64,000 nt of DNA, from contig JAMCTA010000123.1 in NCBI GenBank assembly GCA_023381895.1, forward strand, positions 8,273 to 72,272, in the 5' to 3' direction. Each line of letters starts with the position of its first letter. Within the stretch, counting starts at the first letter, position 1. Made by a program: the position numbers and the translations under genes. This DNA comes from Chloroflexota bacterium. GTDB lineage: Bacteria; Chloroflexota; UBA4733. The notes under the pieces were generated by a model that was not told the DNA's origin, made no database searches, and saw nothing but the letters and a program-made list of their open reading frames with translations. Shown one piece after another: positions 8,748 through 17,403 of this stretch.

Positions 8748-8915
8748 ATGTTTCCGTTCATCAAAATGGGCCAGACTATCTACCAGGAACGGCTTCAGGA
8801 GGCTCGCGAGAACCACCGTACCGCCGCGGTCGTCCGTTACGAGCGCACCCAGCGGCGCGGGCAGACCTCGAGGTTACTGGCCCTCTTTGGCCGCGCGAGG
8901 CCGGCTAGCCACTAG
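8748..8915 (+). CDS. Small basic helical protein, paralogue of the previous gene
   Basis: A 55-residue protein starting with ATG at 8748 (MFPFIKMGQTIYQERL), with AGAGAGGTGG just upstream. An ATG at 8721 in the same frame is possible but has no ribosome site. The core QTIYQERLQEARENH matches the upstream small gene at equivalent positions, after which both become Arg-rich and end in a short hydrophobic/basic segment (LLALFGRARP; upstream IFRRLVGAKRR). The 48-base gap suggests co-transcription. I do not recognise the family. Confidence 0.72.
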   Translation: MFPFIKMGQTIYQERLQEARENHRTAAVVRYERTQRRGQTSRLLALFGRARPASH

Positions 8916-9098
8916 CTACGCGAAGAACAGCGGAAGTCCGGGTGCGAGATTAGGGGAGATTCCAGCCTCTGGCGCTCGGGTTCTCCCTGTACACGGTGAG
9001 GGAAGTCTCTCGCCGTGCGTGTTCGCGGTTATGAACAAGGCAGTGGCTAGAAGCGCACCCGAATCCGTGTGCCTTCCTGTGGTCCGTGACCCCAACCT

Positions 9099-9995
9099 TC
9101 ACGACGATCGAGTCCACGAGCTTCGCACTACCTCACTGAAGGTGCGCATGAGCGCTGTGGGACGGCGTGACTCAACCTTCACCAAGGAGAAGTAGCGGCG
9201 CAAATCAGCGTCTTGGAGTGGTACCAGGGCGAGCTTACCGCTCAGCAAGCGCTCTCCCACAATCGACTGCGAGATAATCGTGAGTCCCAAGCCGGCTTCG
9301 ACAGCGCCCACAATGGCCTCGGGTTCTTCAATCTCGAGCACGATATTCAGGGTGTTGAGAATTGGCTCCAAGGCTCGCTCTGCCAGGGCACGAGTTCCAG
9401 AGCCCCGTTCACGCATAATGAACGACTGTCCGCGTAGGTCCCCGATGTCGACGCTCCTCTGGTGACACAGTGGATGATCAGGTGGTCCCACGAGCACGAG
9501 TGCGTCCGTCCGCAGCCGCTCAACCTCGAGCTCCGCGCTGGTGACCTCCCATTCAACGAGCGCCAAGTCGAGTCCGTGCGCCAGCAACATGTGTTCGATA
9601 GCCATGGTGTTGTCTATTCTGAGCTCGAGGTCTGCACGCGGGAGTGCCTGGTGGAAGCGCGACAATACCGGCCCGAGCGCATATCCACCAATCGTGCGGG
9701 TGGCTCCGAGTCGTAGCTTCCCTCTTCCGCCCCGCTGATACTCCTGCATCTCGTCATCGAGGTCGCGTAGGCCGACGAGAATGGCTGCGGTTCGCCGCGC
9801 AAGACGCTCGCCTGCGTCGGTCAGTTGCACTCGCCGCCCGACCAGATCCACGAGCGGCACTCCCAGCCGGCGCTCAAGCTCTCGTACGTGATATGTCACC
9901 GAAGGCTGTGCGACGCCAAGCTCCTCGGCTGCCCGCGTAAAGTGCCGCCAGCGTGCTACAGCGTCAAATACCTGAAGTTCTACAACTGTAAGCAT
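9099..9995 (-). CDS. LysR-family transcriptional regulator
   Basis: About 298 residues from ATG 9995. An N-terminal winged HTH (FTRAAEELGVAQPSVTYHVREL) is followed by a periplasmic-binding-like effector domain (residues 90-295) containing RGSGTR, a motif common in CysB/CbbR-like members. ATG at 10013 would add six residues; neither start has a clear ribosome site. No divergent metabolic gene sits next to it, since the neighbour upstream is the convergently placed end of the RND operon. The target is therefore not predictable from context. Confidence 0.9.
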   Translation of the reverse strand: MLTVVELQVFDAVARWRHFTRAAEELGVAQPSVTYHVRELERRLGVPLVDLVGRRVQLTDAGERLARRTAAILVGLRDLDDEMQEYQRGGRGKLRLGATRTIGGYALGPVLSRFHQALPRADLELRIDNTMAIEHMLLAHGLDLALVEWEVTSAELEVERLRTDALVLVGPPDHPLCHQRSVDIGDLRGQSFIMRERGSGTRALAERALEPILNTLNIVLEIEEPEAIVGAVEAGLGLTIISQSIVGERLLSGKLALVPLQDADLRRYFSLVKVESRRPTALMRTFSEVVRSSWTRSS

Positions 9996-10100
9996 TTCAT
10001 ATAGACAATCCATGGAATCGCAATGTTTCCGCTATTGGTAATGGTATTCTCGCTGATCTCCCGGAAACAATCCCGTGAACTGGGCAATCTGTCTCAAACG

Positions 10101-10134
10101 AGAGAGGTCTGAGGGTTCTCCCTCAGACCTCTCT
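10101..10134 (-). terminator. Strong hairpin ending the RND pump operon
   Basis: A perfect 15-bp stem (AGAGAGGTCTGAGGG and its complement) closes a 4-base loop at 10116-10119. It lies 26 bases after the stop of the adaptor gene. The minus-strand tail (CGTTTGAG) is only weakly T-rich. The hairpin probably ends RND transcripts and shields the LysR gene beyond. Confidence 0.8.
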
Positions 10135-10159
10135 TCACTGCACCTCGAGTTCCAGTGTT

Positions 10160-12241
10160 CTATCCTGGCGCCTTCGCGACGCTGACGTGATCACCATCAA
10201 CCAACGTGTCCTGACCTTGCATGATGACTTCCCATCCGGGTTGCACGCCGGACACGATCTCTGTCAATGTGCCGTTCGAAAGGCCCACGCTCACCGGAAC
10301 CTGCTTTGCCATCCCATTCTGCACGACAAAGACGACAGGCTTGCCGCCTCGTTGCACGATTGAGTCACTGGGCACCGCCAAGACATTGGCATGCTCTTCA
10401 GGTGTGATGGTGACCGTCGCGAAGGTCCCCGGAAGTAGGGGAGCCGTGGCGGTGTCAGGTGCGACTTTGACCAAGAATGCTCGACTCTTTGCATCGGCGC
10501 TAGGAGCGACGTTGGTCACCTTGCCCTTGAGGCCCTCGGTCGCCCCAGCGGTCTGAGCATTGATCGTCACCGGCTTGCCCGCGACCATTCCGGCGATCTC
10601 TGTCTCAGGCACGTTGATTTCGACGTCATCCTCAGGGCTCGCAATGGTGACCAGCGTGGTATTCGGACCGGCCAGAACGCCTCTGGACACATTCTTTTCA
10701 GTGATGACCCCGGAGATCGGGGCCGTCACTGTAGTGTCCTTCAGGTTTTGTTCCGCCTGATCGTAGGCGGCCTTCACTTGATCGACTGCTGCCTGAGCCT
10801 GCTCCACGTCTTGCGCTGTATAAGGCTGCTTAGTGAGAGCAAGCTGTTCTTGGGCGTTTTGCACAGCGAGCTTGGCCTGTTCGATGTCCTGGACGGTGTA
10901 AGGATTCTGTACGAGGTTGAGGTTTTGCGTCGCTTGCGTGACAGCAGCCTGCGCCTGAATTGCAGCGTCCTTCGCTACTTGCAAGTCTTGCGGTGATGCC
11001 GGATGCTCTGCAAGGGTGAGCGCCGCCTGGGCCGACTGCACTGCCGCTTGGGCTTTGGCAAGATCCTGTGCCGATCCAGGCCGCTCGGCAATGGCAAGCT
11101 GAGCCCTTGCCACGCTCACGGCATCCTGAGCCTGTGCCACATCCTGACTTGTGTATGGGTGCTCAGCCTGTTGCAGCGCCGCCTGGGCCGACTGCACTCC
11201 CGCTTGAGCTCGCTGGAGGTCCGTCGCGCTGGGCGGCTGCTGCGCCTTCTGGAGATTGGCAATGGCCTCATCGACAGACGACTGCGCCGCATTCACCTGG
11301 GCATTCGCAGCGTTGCACGCTGCTTGCGTGCCAACCGTGCCAAACCCAGCTGGTTTGCCAACTTGCGCACAGGTCGAGTCGCGACTGATCTGCGCAGCAT
11401 TGAGATTGTTCTTCGCAATCTCCACCGCCTGCTGAAGCGGCACCAGATCCGCAGCGCTCGGTCCATTCCGAAGGGCTGCCAGCTGGGCTTGAGTGGTAAG
11501 CACCTGTGCCTGAGCCTGACTCACAACCTGAGGGCGAGGACCGGCTTGGATCGTCGAGAGTCTCTGCTTTGCCTCATCAAGTGCAAGCTGCGCCTGGGCC
11601 ACCTGCTGTGGACGGCCCTTCTGAAGAGCCTGAAGGTTTTGCTCAGCCGTCACGAGCTGCGCCTTGACTTGCTCAATGGTCTCCGGACGGGGATGCACCA
11701 GTGAAGCCACCTTCTGCTCGGCAGCATCAGCCGCTGCCTGGGCGCTCCGCACGCTGGCCTCGGCGCTGGCGATATTCGCCGGCTTCGGACCATTCAACAT
11801 CGCCTGCAGCTTCGACTTGGCCACATCAACGGCAATCTGCGCCTCGGCCACTTGCTCTGGACGTGGGCCAGCCTTGATCGCATCGAGTTTCGCCTGAGCT
11901 TGTTCCAGAGAAGCCTTCGCCTGCTCCGCGGCCAGCTGTTGTTGCGTCTGATCGAGCTGCGCCAGCATTGCACCCTCCTGAACTTTCTGCCCTACAGAAA
12001 CGTTCAGCGAGAGCACGCGGCCAGCTTGACGGGGTTGAACGTCTACCGAAGACACAGGAACTACCGAGCCCGTAAAGGTGAAGGTAGTGCCCACGGTCGC
12101 CCGCTGGACGCTGGCGACTTGCACCGGATTGGCGGGGATCTTCACCGCTGCTGACGATGCCGTGCCTCCGGCACATCCAGACAGCAACACCAGGGTCAAA
12201 CCTACCGCTGCCATAGCAGCGCGACGGTCTCGGTACATCAT
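10160..12241 (-). CDS. RND efflux adaptor lipoprotein with very long coiled-coil hairpin
   Basis: A 693-residue membrane-fusion protein. The N-terminus is a lipoprotein signal (LVLLSGCAGG, lipid-modified Cys about residue 23). It has lipoyl halves at about 60-97 and 505-530, then beta-barrel and membrane-proximal domains (LAVPSDSIVQRGGKPVVFVV). Between the lipoyl halves is a helical hairpin of roughly residues 98-500, built from about eleven Ala/Gln-rich units of 24-32 residues. Each opens with a Pro motif such as GPRPEQVAEAQ or HPYTSQDVAQAQ. Usual hairpins are about 60-130 residues. At the midpoint, Cys291 and Cys309 bracket a Gly-rich loop that could be a disulfide-closed tip. It is three bases from the permease gene and translated after AGGAGGG. 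Confidence 0.93.
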   Translation of the reverse strand: MMYRDRRAAMAAVGLTLVLLSGCAGGTASSAAVKIPANPVQVASVQRATVGTTFTFTGSVVPVSSVDVQPRQAGRVLSLNVSVGQKVQEGAMLAQLDQTQQQLAAEQAKASLEQAQAKLDAIKAGPRPEQVAEAQIAVDVAKSKLQAMLNGPKPANIASAEASVRSAQAAADAAEQKVASLVHPRPETIEQVKAQLVTAEQNLQALQKGRPQQVAQAQLALDEAKQRLSTIQAGPRPQVVSQAQAQVLTTQAQLAALRNGPSAADLVPLQQAVEIAKNNLNAAQISRDSTCAQVGKPAGFGTVGTQAACNAANAQVNAAQSSVDEAIANLQKAQQPPSATDLQRAQAGVQSAQAALQQAEHPYTSQDVAQAQDAVSVARAQLAIAERPGSAQDLAKAQAAVQSAQAALTLAEHPASPQDLQVAKDAAIQAQAAVTQATQNLNLVQNPYTVQDIEQAKLAVQNAQEQLALTKQPYTAQDVEQAQAAVDQVKAAYDQAEQNLKDTTVTAPISGVITEKNVSRGVLAGPNTTLVTIASPEDDVEINVPETEIAGMVAGKPVTINAQTAGATEGLKGKVTNVAPSADAKSRAFLVKVAPDTATAPLLPGTFATVTITPEEHANVLAVPSDSIVQRGGKPVVFVVQNGMAKQVPVSVGLSNGTLTEIVSGVQPGWEVIMQGQDTLVDGDHVSVAKAPG

Positions 12242-12244
12242 ACG

Positions 12245-15200
12245 CTACCCTCCTCTGCGAAGTGTGACTTCTTCGGTCACCGCACGAGCCCCATCTAATG
12301 GTGACATCGCAAGGCTCTGCTGCGGAACACTGAGCGCCGCCAGCTCCTCTGGTTCCAGCTCCCGTGGTGCGACAAGCCGGGCTACCAGCCGCTTGATCTG
12401 CTCTTGGAGGTCGTCGAAATACGTATACATCGCCGGTACAAACAGCAGTGTCAGCAAGGTCGAAGTGAGAAGGCCACCAATGAGTACAATCGCCGCTGCC
12501 TTCAACAGCTCCGATCCTGCCTCAATCCCAATCGCGACAGGCACAAGAGCGAAGATCACCGAGAACGTCGTCATCACAATTGGCCGGAGTCGCGTAGGCC
12601 CGGCTTCGCGAAGAGCTTCGAGCCTCGAGTATCCGCGCTTTCGCAACGTGTCAGTATAGTCGACGAGTAGGATTGCATTCTTACCGACGAGGCCGACGAG
12701 TAAGAAGAACCCCAGTGCAGAGAAGAGCGTAAATGGTGTTCCGGTGATGGCCAGTGCACCCAGCGCTCCGAAGAGAGCCAGCGGAAGCGACACCAGCACA
12801 GAGAAGGGTAGCGTGAAGGAGCGGAAGAGCAACGTCATCAGCACGTAGATGAGGAGAATTCCAACACCAAGTGATTTGAACAGGTCGCCAAAAGCCGTCA
12901 CATTGTTTTGGGCTCCGCCACTCAGCCCTACCGAGTAGCTCGGTGGAACAGGGAGTCGTTGAATCGCAGCGTTCACGTCGTTGATGATAGAGCCTACTGG
13001 GCGACCGGAAGCGGAAGCACTGACGGTGATACTACGCTGGCGGTTGTAGTGATTGATCTGAAGTGGAGCTGTGCTCTGAACAAAGTGCCCCACCTGACCC
13101 AGCTGGACCATCTGACCCGAAGGCGTGACTACCGGCAAGAAGGTGAGCTCTCGAGGCGACGATCGAAATGCATCATCGGCCTCAAGCCGGATATCAACAT
13201 TCGCTCGACCGGGACGCTGATACTCGGACACGACATCACCATTCACGGCGAGCTGTAACGTCTGGGCAGCGAGCTGGGCACTCACGCCGAGATCAGCTCC
13301 CTTACTGCTGTCGTAGCGAAATACCATCTGTGGCTGAACGACATCAGTGGAGCTGTTGATGCTGACAGTTCCGGGGATCTTCCGGAGCAGATCCTCCACC
13401 TGCTTAGTCAAGGTCGCGAGTGTTGCCGGATCATCACCGCGAATGTTGACCTGAATCGGCTGTGCCGTGCTATCGCCCGTGAATCCGAAAGCAGTCGGCA
13501 GGTTCGTGGTGAAGTGGCTACCCGGCAGCTTGGGATCAAGGGCAACACGAATACGATCAGCGAGCTGAGCAGACGAGAGCCTGCGCTGCGATGGCGGAAC
13601 AAGCAAGAACGTAAACGACGCGGTGTTGTTCGATACACTTGTGTAGTAGTCTCGAATTTCTGGGAACTGTTTCACCTTTGCCACCATCTGCTCTACGACG
13701 TGCTGCGTCTCCCGGGCCGCTGTGGTGGGCGCAAGAGTGAGGCTCGCTCCCACCTGGCTCTGGTCGCCGGTCGGGAAGATGTCGAAGCCAATCCTACCGC
13801 TAGTCACGAAGCCGATCGACAGAATCATCGAGAGGACACCAATGGCAACCACTGCAGAGCGCGCTCTCAGACGCCTCTCGCCGATCCCCAGCCAGTGGCC
13901 CGTCAGGGTCCAGCTGAGGATGCGTTGATAGAAGCTCGTGAGGCGCCCGAACCCGTAGTTCCACGCGCGCCCAAACCGAGCAAGCGGACTGTTCCCACTC
14001 TGGAGTACCGCTTGAGTAGTGAGAAAGCGGCTCGCTAGCAGTGGCGTCAAAGTAAAGGAGACGATGAGAGAAGTCAAGGTGGCTGCTGCAATGACAAGGG
14101 CGAAGGGAGCAAGAATCTCACCCAATACTCCTGGGATCAACGCAATCGGTACATAGACCGCAACATCGACGAACGTGATGGTGATCGCCGCAAACCCAAT
14201 TTCGCTACGACCATTCAGCGCAGCAAGAATCGGCGGTTCCTTGAGGGAAAGGTGACGGTAGATGTTTTCTAGCACCACAATGCTGTCGTCCACCAGAATC
14301 CCTACGCTGAGCGTCAGCGCCAACATCGAAAAGAGATTAAGGTCGTAATGCAGCAGCAGCATCATGCCAATGGCGGTGAGGAGTGAAGTGGGGATGGCGA
14401 CCAGGACAATGAAGGTGCTTCTCCAGGTGTGCAGGAAGAGCAAGAGAATGAGACCAGTGGCGATGATTGCTTCAATGAGCGTCCGCTGCACGGTGTTGAA
14501 CGACTGCTGCGTGTATTCAGCCTGACTAAAGACGACACTCAAGCGATCGCCGGTAGGTAGGCTCGGCTGCAGACCCTTGATCGTCCTGGCCACTTCCTTG
14601 CTGATCAAGAGAGCATTCGCAGTTGGGAGCTTCGTCACGACTACCGCGACTGCAGGCTTGCTATCTACGCGGATGAACGACGTGTTTCGCTTGAAACCGT
14701 CGCTAATCGTGGCGACGTCGCCCAGTCGCACATTGCCAGCACTCGTGTTCGCGACAACGATATTCGCCAACTGCCGAGGTGAGGTGGACAGCGCATCAAA
14801 AATGATGGCAGTATCGGAACGTCCTACCGGAAGCTGCCCAGCTGGCTGCTCGAGCTGGGAAGACTGAATAGACTGCTGAAGCTGGTTGAGACCGATCTGA
14901 TAGGCAACGAGCTTCTGTATGTTCGCCTTGACGTGGATTTCCCGTGCCGATCCCCCCGCAATCTGCACCGATTGAACGCCTTTCAGCGCTTGGAAAGGGC
15001 GCTGCAAGCGATTGGTCGCCAGCTGCTGAAGCTCATCAGACGGTTGCGGTCCAAAGAGTGCAATGACCTCCACCGGGATGGCGCTGGCATCAAAGCGTGT
15101 GATGCCCGGGGTGTTCGTGCCGGTCGGGAACTGACTGCGAACCGAGTTGACGGCCCGCTCCACATCGATAGGTGCCAGGTCTATGTTTGCAGAGGTGGTG

Positions 15201-15484
15201 AACTGGACATTGACGACCGACAGTCCTTCAGATGAGGTCGAAGTGATGGTATCGATATTCTGTAGCTGGGCGATAGCATCCTCAATCGGCTTCGTTACCT
15301 GCGTCTCCACCGTCTGCGGATCTGCTCCCGGAAGCGCAGTGGCGACAGAGACCCCTGGAAACGTCACATTAGGAATGAGACTCACACCGAGCGTGAAGTA
15401 GGAGTACAGCCCGAAGCACAGCACAACGAGACAAAGGAGCGCGACGACGAGCGGGTTGCGCAGTGCAAATCGGGTCAGGGACAC
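12245..15484 (-). CDS. RND (AcrB/HAE1-like) efflux permease
   Basis: A 1079-residue RND pump subunit, the usual size. It starts with the first membrane helix (MSLTRFALRNPLVVALLCL) and has two large extracytoplasmic loops and twelve predicted helices. The helix-4 charged pair region, SVGILVDDSIVVLENIYRH, contains the proton-relay Asp-Asp. GTG at 15484, preceded by AGGGGGG, is chosen because upstream codons of the open frame are poor and not RND-like. It pairs with the adaptor gene directly downstream. No outer-membrane TolC gene is present, which fits a cell without a classical outer membrane. Substrate not predictable. Confidence 0.93.
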   Translation of the reverse strand: MSLTRFALRNPLVVALLCLVVLCFGLYSYFTLGVSLIPNVTFPGVSVATALPGADPQTVETQVTKPIEDAIAQLQNIDTITSTSSEGLSVVNVQFTTSANIDLAPIDVERAVNSVRSQFPTGTNTPGITRFDASAIPVEVIALFGPQPSDELQQLATNRLQRPFQALKGVQSVQIAGGSAREIHVKANIQKLVAYQIGLNQLQQSIQSSQLEQPAGQLPVGRSDTAIIFDALSTSPRQLANIVVANTSAGNVRLGDVATISDGFKRNTSFIRVDSKPAVAVVVTKLPTANALLISKEVARTIKGLQPSLPTGDRLSVVFSQAEYTQQSFNTVQRTLIEAIIATGLILLLFLHTWRSTFIVLVAIPTSLLTAIGMMLLLHYDLNLFSMLALTLSVGILVDDSIVVLENIYRHLSLKEPPILAALNGRSEIGFAAITITFVDVAVYVPIALIPGVLGEILAPFALVIAAATLTSLIVSFTLTPLLASRFLTTQAVLQSGNSPLARFGRAWNYGFGRLTSFYQRILSWTLTGHWLGIGERRLRARSAVVAIGVLSMILSIGFVTSGRIGFDIFPTGDQSQVGASLTLAPTTAARETQHVVEQMVAKVKQFPEIRDYYTSVSNNTASFTFLLVPPSQRRLSSAQLADRIRVALDPKLPGSHFTTNLPTAFGFTGDSTAQPIQVNIRGDDPATLATLTKQVEDLLRKIPGTVSINSSTDVVQPQMVFRYDSSKGADLGVSAQLAAQTLQLAVNGDVVSEYQRPGRANVDIRLEADDAFRSSPRELTFLPVVTPSGQMVQLGQVGHFVQSTAPLQINHYNRQRSITVSASASGRPVGSIINDVNAAIQRLPVPPSYSVGLSGGAQNNVTAFGDLFKSLGVGILLIYVLMTLLFRSFTLPFSVLVSLPLALFGALGALAITGTPFTLFSALGFFLLVGLVGKNAILLVDYTDTLRKRGYSRLEALREAGPTRLRPIVMTTFSVIFALVPVAIGIEAGSELLKAAAIVLIGGLLTSTLLTLLFVPAMYTYFDDLQEQIKRLVARLVAPRELEPEELAALSVPQQSLAMSPLDGARAVTEEVTLRRGG

Positions 15485-16003
15485 TCCGCACCCCCCTCTT
15501 CCCCGAAGACTCCTGCCACGGAGTCCATAGATGACTGCACGCGGCTCTCTTGCTAATATAGCTCCGCTCCAGCGTCCCGGACCGTGCTCCTCCAGCTCCA
15601 TAGCACAGTCGAAGCCGAAAATGTGGCACGGCTGAGATATGGACGGTCCTTGAACGTCCTCCGGTAGCCCGCGCAAACGTACGAATGCGCTAAACGTTAC
15701 CTAAAGGCACGGAAGTTGTCAGTACAACATCGAGGGATGATGTTGCTACTGTGTTGCTGTTGCGCGTCCTGGTTGGCGTGACATGGCTGCAAGGACGGGG
15801 AGGGCCTGCGTCTCTGTTTGGTCACAGCTGCCGCCCGGCAGCACCACGATATTCCGACACGCATAAGCCACCTGGTGCGACTCGCGTATCCGCCGGTACA
15901 CAGACCACGTTCCCCATCACGCAGCGACACAGGTGTTCGAGTGTAGGTGAGCTCACCACAGCGAAGAAGAGGATGGATGCTCGGAGAGAAGAGCGTAGAA
16001 ACC
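15485..16003. other. Long upstream region of the RND operon
   Basis: About 520 bases without a supported gene, holding the RND promoter. It contains one clear inverted repeat (listed separately at 15725-15745). Reading frames on both strands here are short, lack ribosome sites and resemble no family I know. Confidence 0.5.
15725..15745. promoter_or_regulatory. Candidate operator (21-base inverted repeat)
   Basis: CAACATC and GATGTTG are perfect 7-base arms around a 7-base spacer, a geometry typical of dimeric regulators (TetR/MarR-like). It lies about 240 bases upstream of the RND permease start. No such regulator gene is adjacent, so the binding protein is unknown. Confidence 0.35.
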
Positions 16004-16047
16004 ACCTAGTTCCCCGCGCTGCGACAATGCGGCGTGGGGAACTAGGT
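16004..16047 (-). terminator. Terminator hairpin after the zinc-ribbon gene
   Basis: ACCTAGTTCCCC (16004-16015) and its exact complement (16036-16047) form a 12-bp stem around a 20-base loop. On the minus strand it starts 10 bases after the stop at 16057 and is followed by GGTTTCT. It should end minus-strand transcripts entering the RND upstream region. Confidence 0.75.
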
Positions 16048-16056
16048 CAGGTGCCG

Positions 16057-16653
16057 TCACGCGTCGATCGGGGAAGCGATCGATTCAGACTTCACGAGTG
16101 CTGTCGTCTCAGAATGAAGACGGGCTGCTTCCACCATCGCGCGTGCCGGAACGCGCCGCTCTTCGGGAGCTATCGGAAGCTCGGCTGCGCAATGCGGGCA
16201 AACACGCCACTCACGGGCAACAGCGTGATGGCAAGCAGAACATTGAGGCGGCTCCTGGATGACGTGCATGCGGTAGCCACAGCTCGGGCACGCCTGCCAG
16301 CCGTCCTCTACCGGTGTTGCGCACGCGGGGCACGTCACGTCCTTCCGGTGTGTTGCACCCGACCAAAGCTCTGAGAAGCTGGGCATTGAGTGTAGGCCAT
16401 TGGTGTCGTCATCTGGAGCCATCCACCAGTGGACGAGAAAGTATCCGGAAGCAGCAGCGAGCACGAGGGGTAGCACAGCAATGAGCACATTCGCTGTGCT
16501 ACCCAAAATAGCTCCTAGGGTTGTGAGGCCCAGTAGAGGATTGACACCTCCCCGAGCGGGGGCGCCTCCGTTCCCATAGAGTCCTAAGATGAGTAAGATA
16601 ATGGCTACAGCTCCCAAGAGCGGTGCCCAGCGCCTGAGGTTCGTCACCTGCAT
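16057..16653 (-). CDS. Membrane protein with cytoplasmic double zinc ribbon
   Basis: A 198-residue protein with two N-terminal membrane helices (about 10-28 and 50-75), then a soluble tail with two CxxC...CxxC ribbons: CPACATPVEDGWQACPSCGY and CSACHHAVAREWRVCPHCA. Paired ribbons of this type bind structural zinc and often mediate protein contacts. The start has AGGAG seven bases upstream. The gene follows a small secreted protein on the same strand. Function unknown; the fold assignment is firm, the role is not. Confidence 0.8.
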   Translation of the reverse strand: MQVTNLRRWAPLLGAVAIILLILGLYGNGGAPARGGVNPLLGLTTLGAILGSTANVLIAVLPLVLAAASGYFLVHWWMAPDDDTNGLHSMPSFSELWSGATHRKDVTCPACATPVEDGWQACPSCGYRMHVIQEPPQCSACHHAVAREWRVCPHCAAELPIAPEERRVPARAMVEAARLHSETTALVKSESIASPIDA

Positions 16654-16703
16654 CGATTTCTCCTGTGATCCAAAATCTCTACTCGCGGATTCCTAAGTTC
16701 AGG

Positions 16704-16979
16704 TCAGTGCGCCGGCGGGATCCCACGCGGACCAGCGTGGTCTGGCCTGTTCGCCAAGATAGCGTGCTCTCTTCCGGAGTCACCTGGGCCGTCTTTCTTG
16801 TCTTGCTTTAGCAATCTTGCGGAAATGGGTCCCGTTCCGGCGGGAGCGGAGTGCTTACTCACTGCTCCGACGGGGGTTCCCGGGAAGCCCAGATGAGACC
16901 CTGCCGCGTAGGAGCCCAGTGTGACGGCGGCGAGCAGAGCTATCGCGACAAGAGCGCCTCGCCCCCAGAATTGGCGCAT
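16704..16979 (-). CDS. Small secreted protein, unknown function
   Basis: 91 residues from ATG 16979 (MRQFWGRGALVAIALL), preceded by AAAGGAGC. The longer open frame upstream lacks a ribosome site. A signal peptide covers residues 1-27, ending near SYAAG. The mature part is short, hydrophilic and probably disordered, rich in Gly, Pro, Lys and Asp, with no Cys. It sits between a two-component system (upstream) and the zinc-ribbon membrane protein, all on the minus strand, so it may belong to that regulon. Confidence 0.62.
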   Translation of the reverse strand: MRQFWGRGALVAIALLAAVTLGSYAAGSHLGFPGTPVGAVSKHSAPAGTGPISARLLKQDKKDGPGDSGREHAILANRPDHAGPRGIPPAH

Positions 16980-17403
16980 ATTGCTCCTTTCCTTTTTACT
17001 GCGTGTGCCAGTAGGTTGCTCGAGCAAGTTCATCATCCGCTGTCTTCCTGAGTGGTCGATAAGAAGAGCGTGAGAGTTGTCCAAGTTCTGAGGATCATCC
17101 ACGACACCGCGCCGGACCTGTGCGCAGCCTGTTTTGCAGACAAGACAGGACCGGCTCACGTGGCGAGTTCGCGTTGTGCTGAGAAATTCAGCGTAAGGTC
17201 GCGGCAAGAACGCTGGGGTTCGGAGGCGCCTCCTCCGCCTCTGTGGACCATCTCCCAACGTCGCGTCAACCTATTTCGGAGCACTCCACTGAGCACGGAA
17301 GCAAACACCTGATTGCCCTCTGGTCTCTACGAGCCGTCACTGCGAGCAGGGCATGCGTGGTCCTACACTCAGTGTTCGCGCTTCAGGCACAAGTGGATCC
17401 TTG
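16980..17403. other. Intergenic region upstream of the small secreted protein
   Basis: 424 bases with no supported gene, between the histidine kinase stop and the small secreted protein. It probably carries that gene's promoter. I find no clear hairpin terminator for the kinase gene and no convincing promoter pair. Confidence 0.45.

Noticed and set aside
8983..9020. Possible hairpin upstream of the LysR gene stop
   Set aside because: The stem is only four or five bases with mismatches and no T-run, too weak to call a terminator.
11003..11704. A 233-codon plus-strand frame inside the adaptor gene
   Set aside because: It is the antisense of the Ala/Gln repeat region, with Leu/Arg-rich product and no ribosome site.
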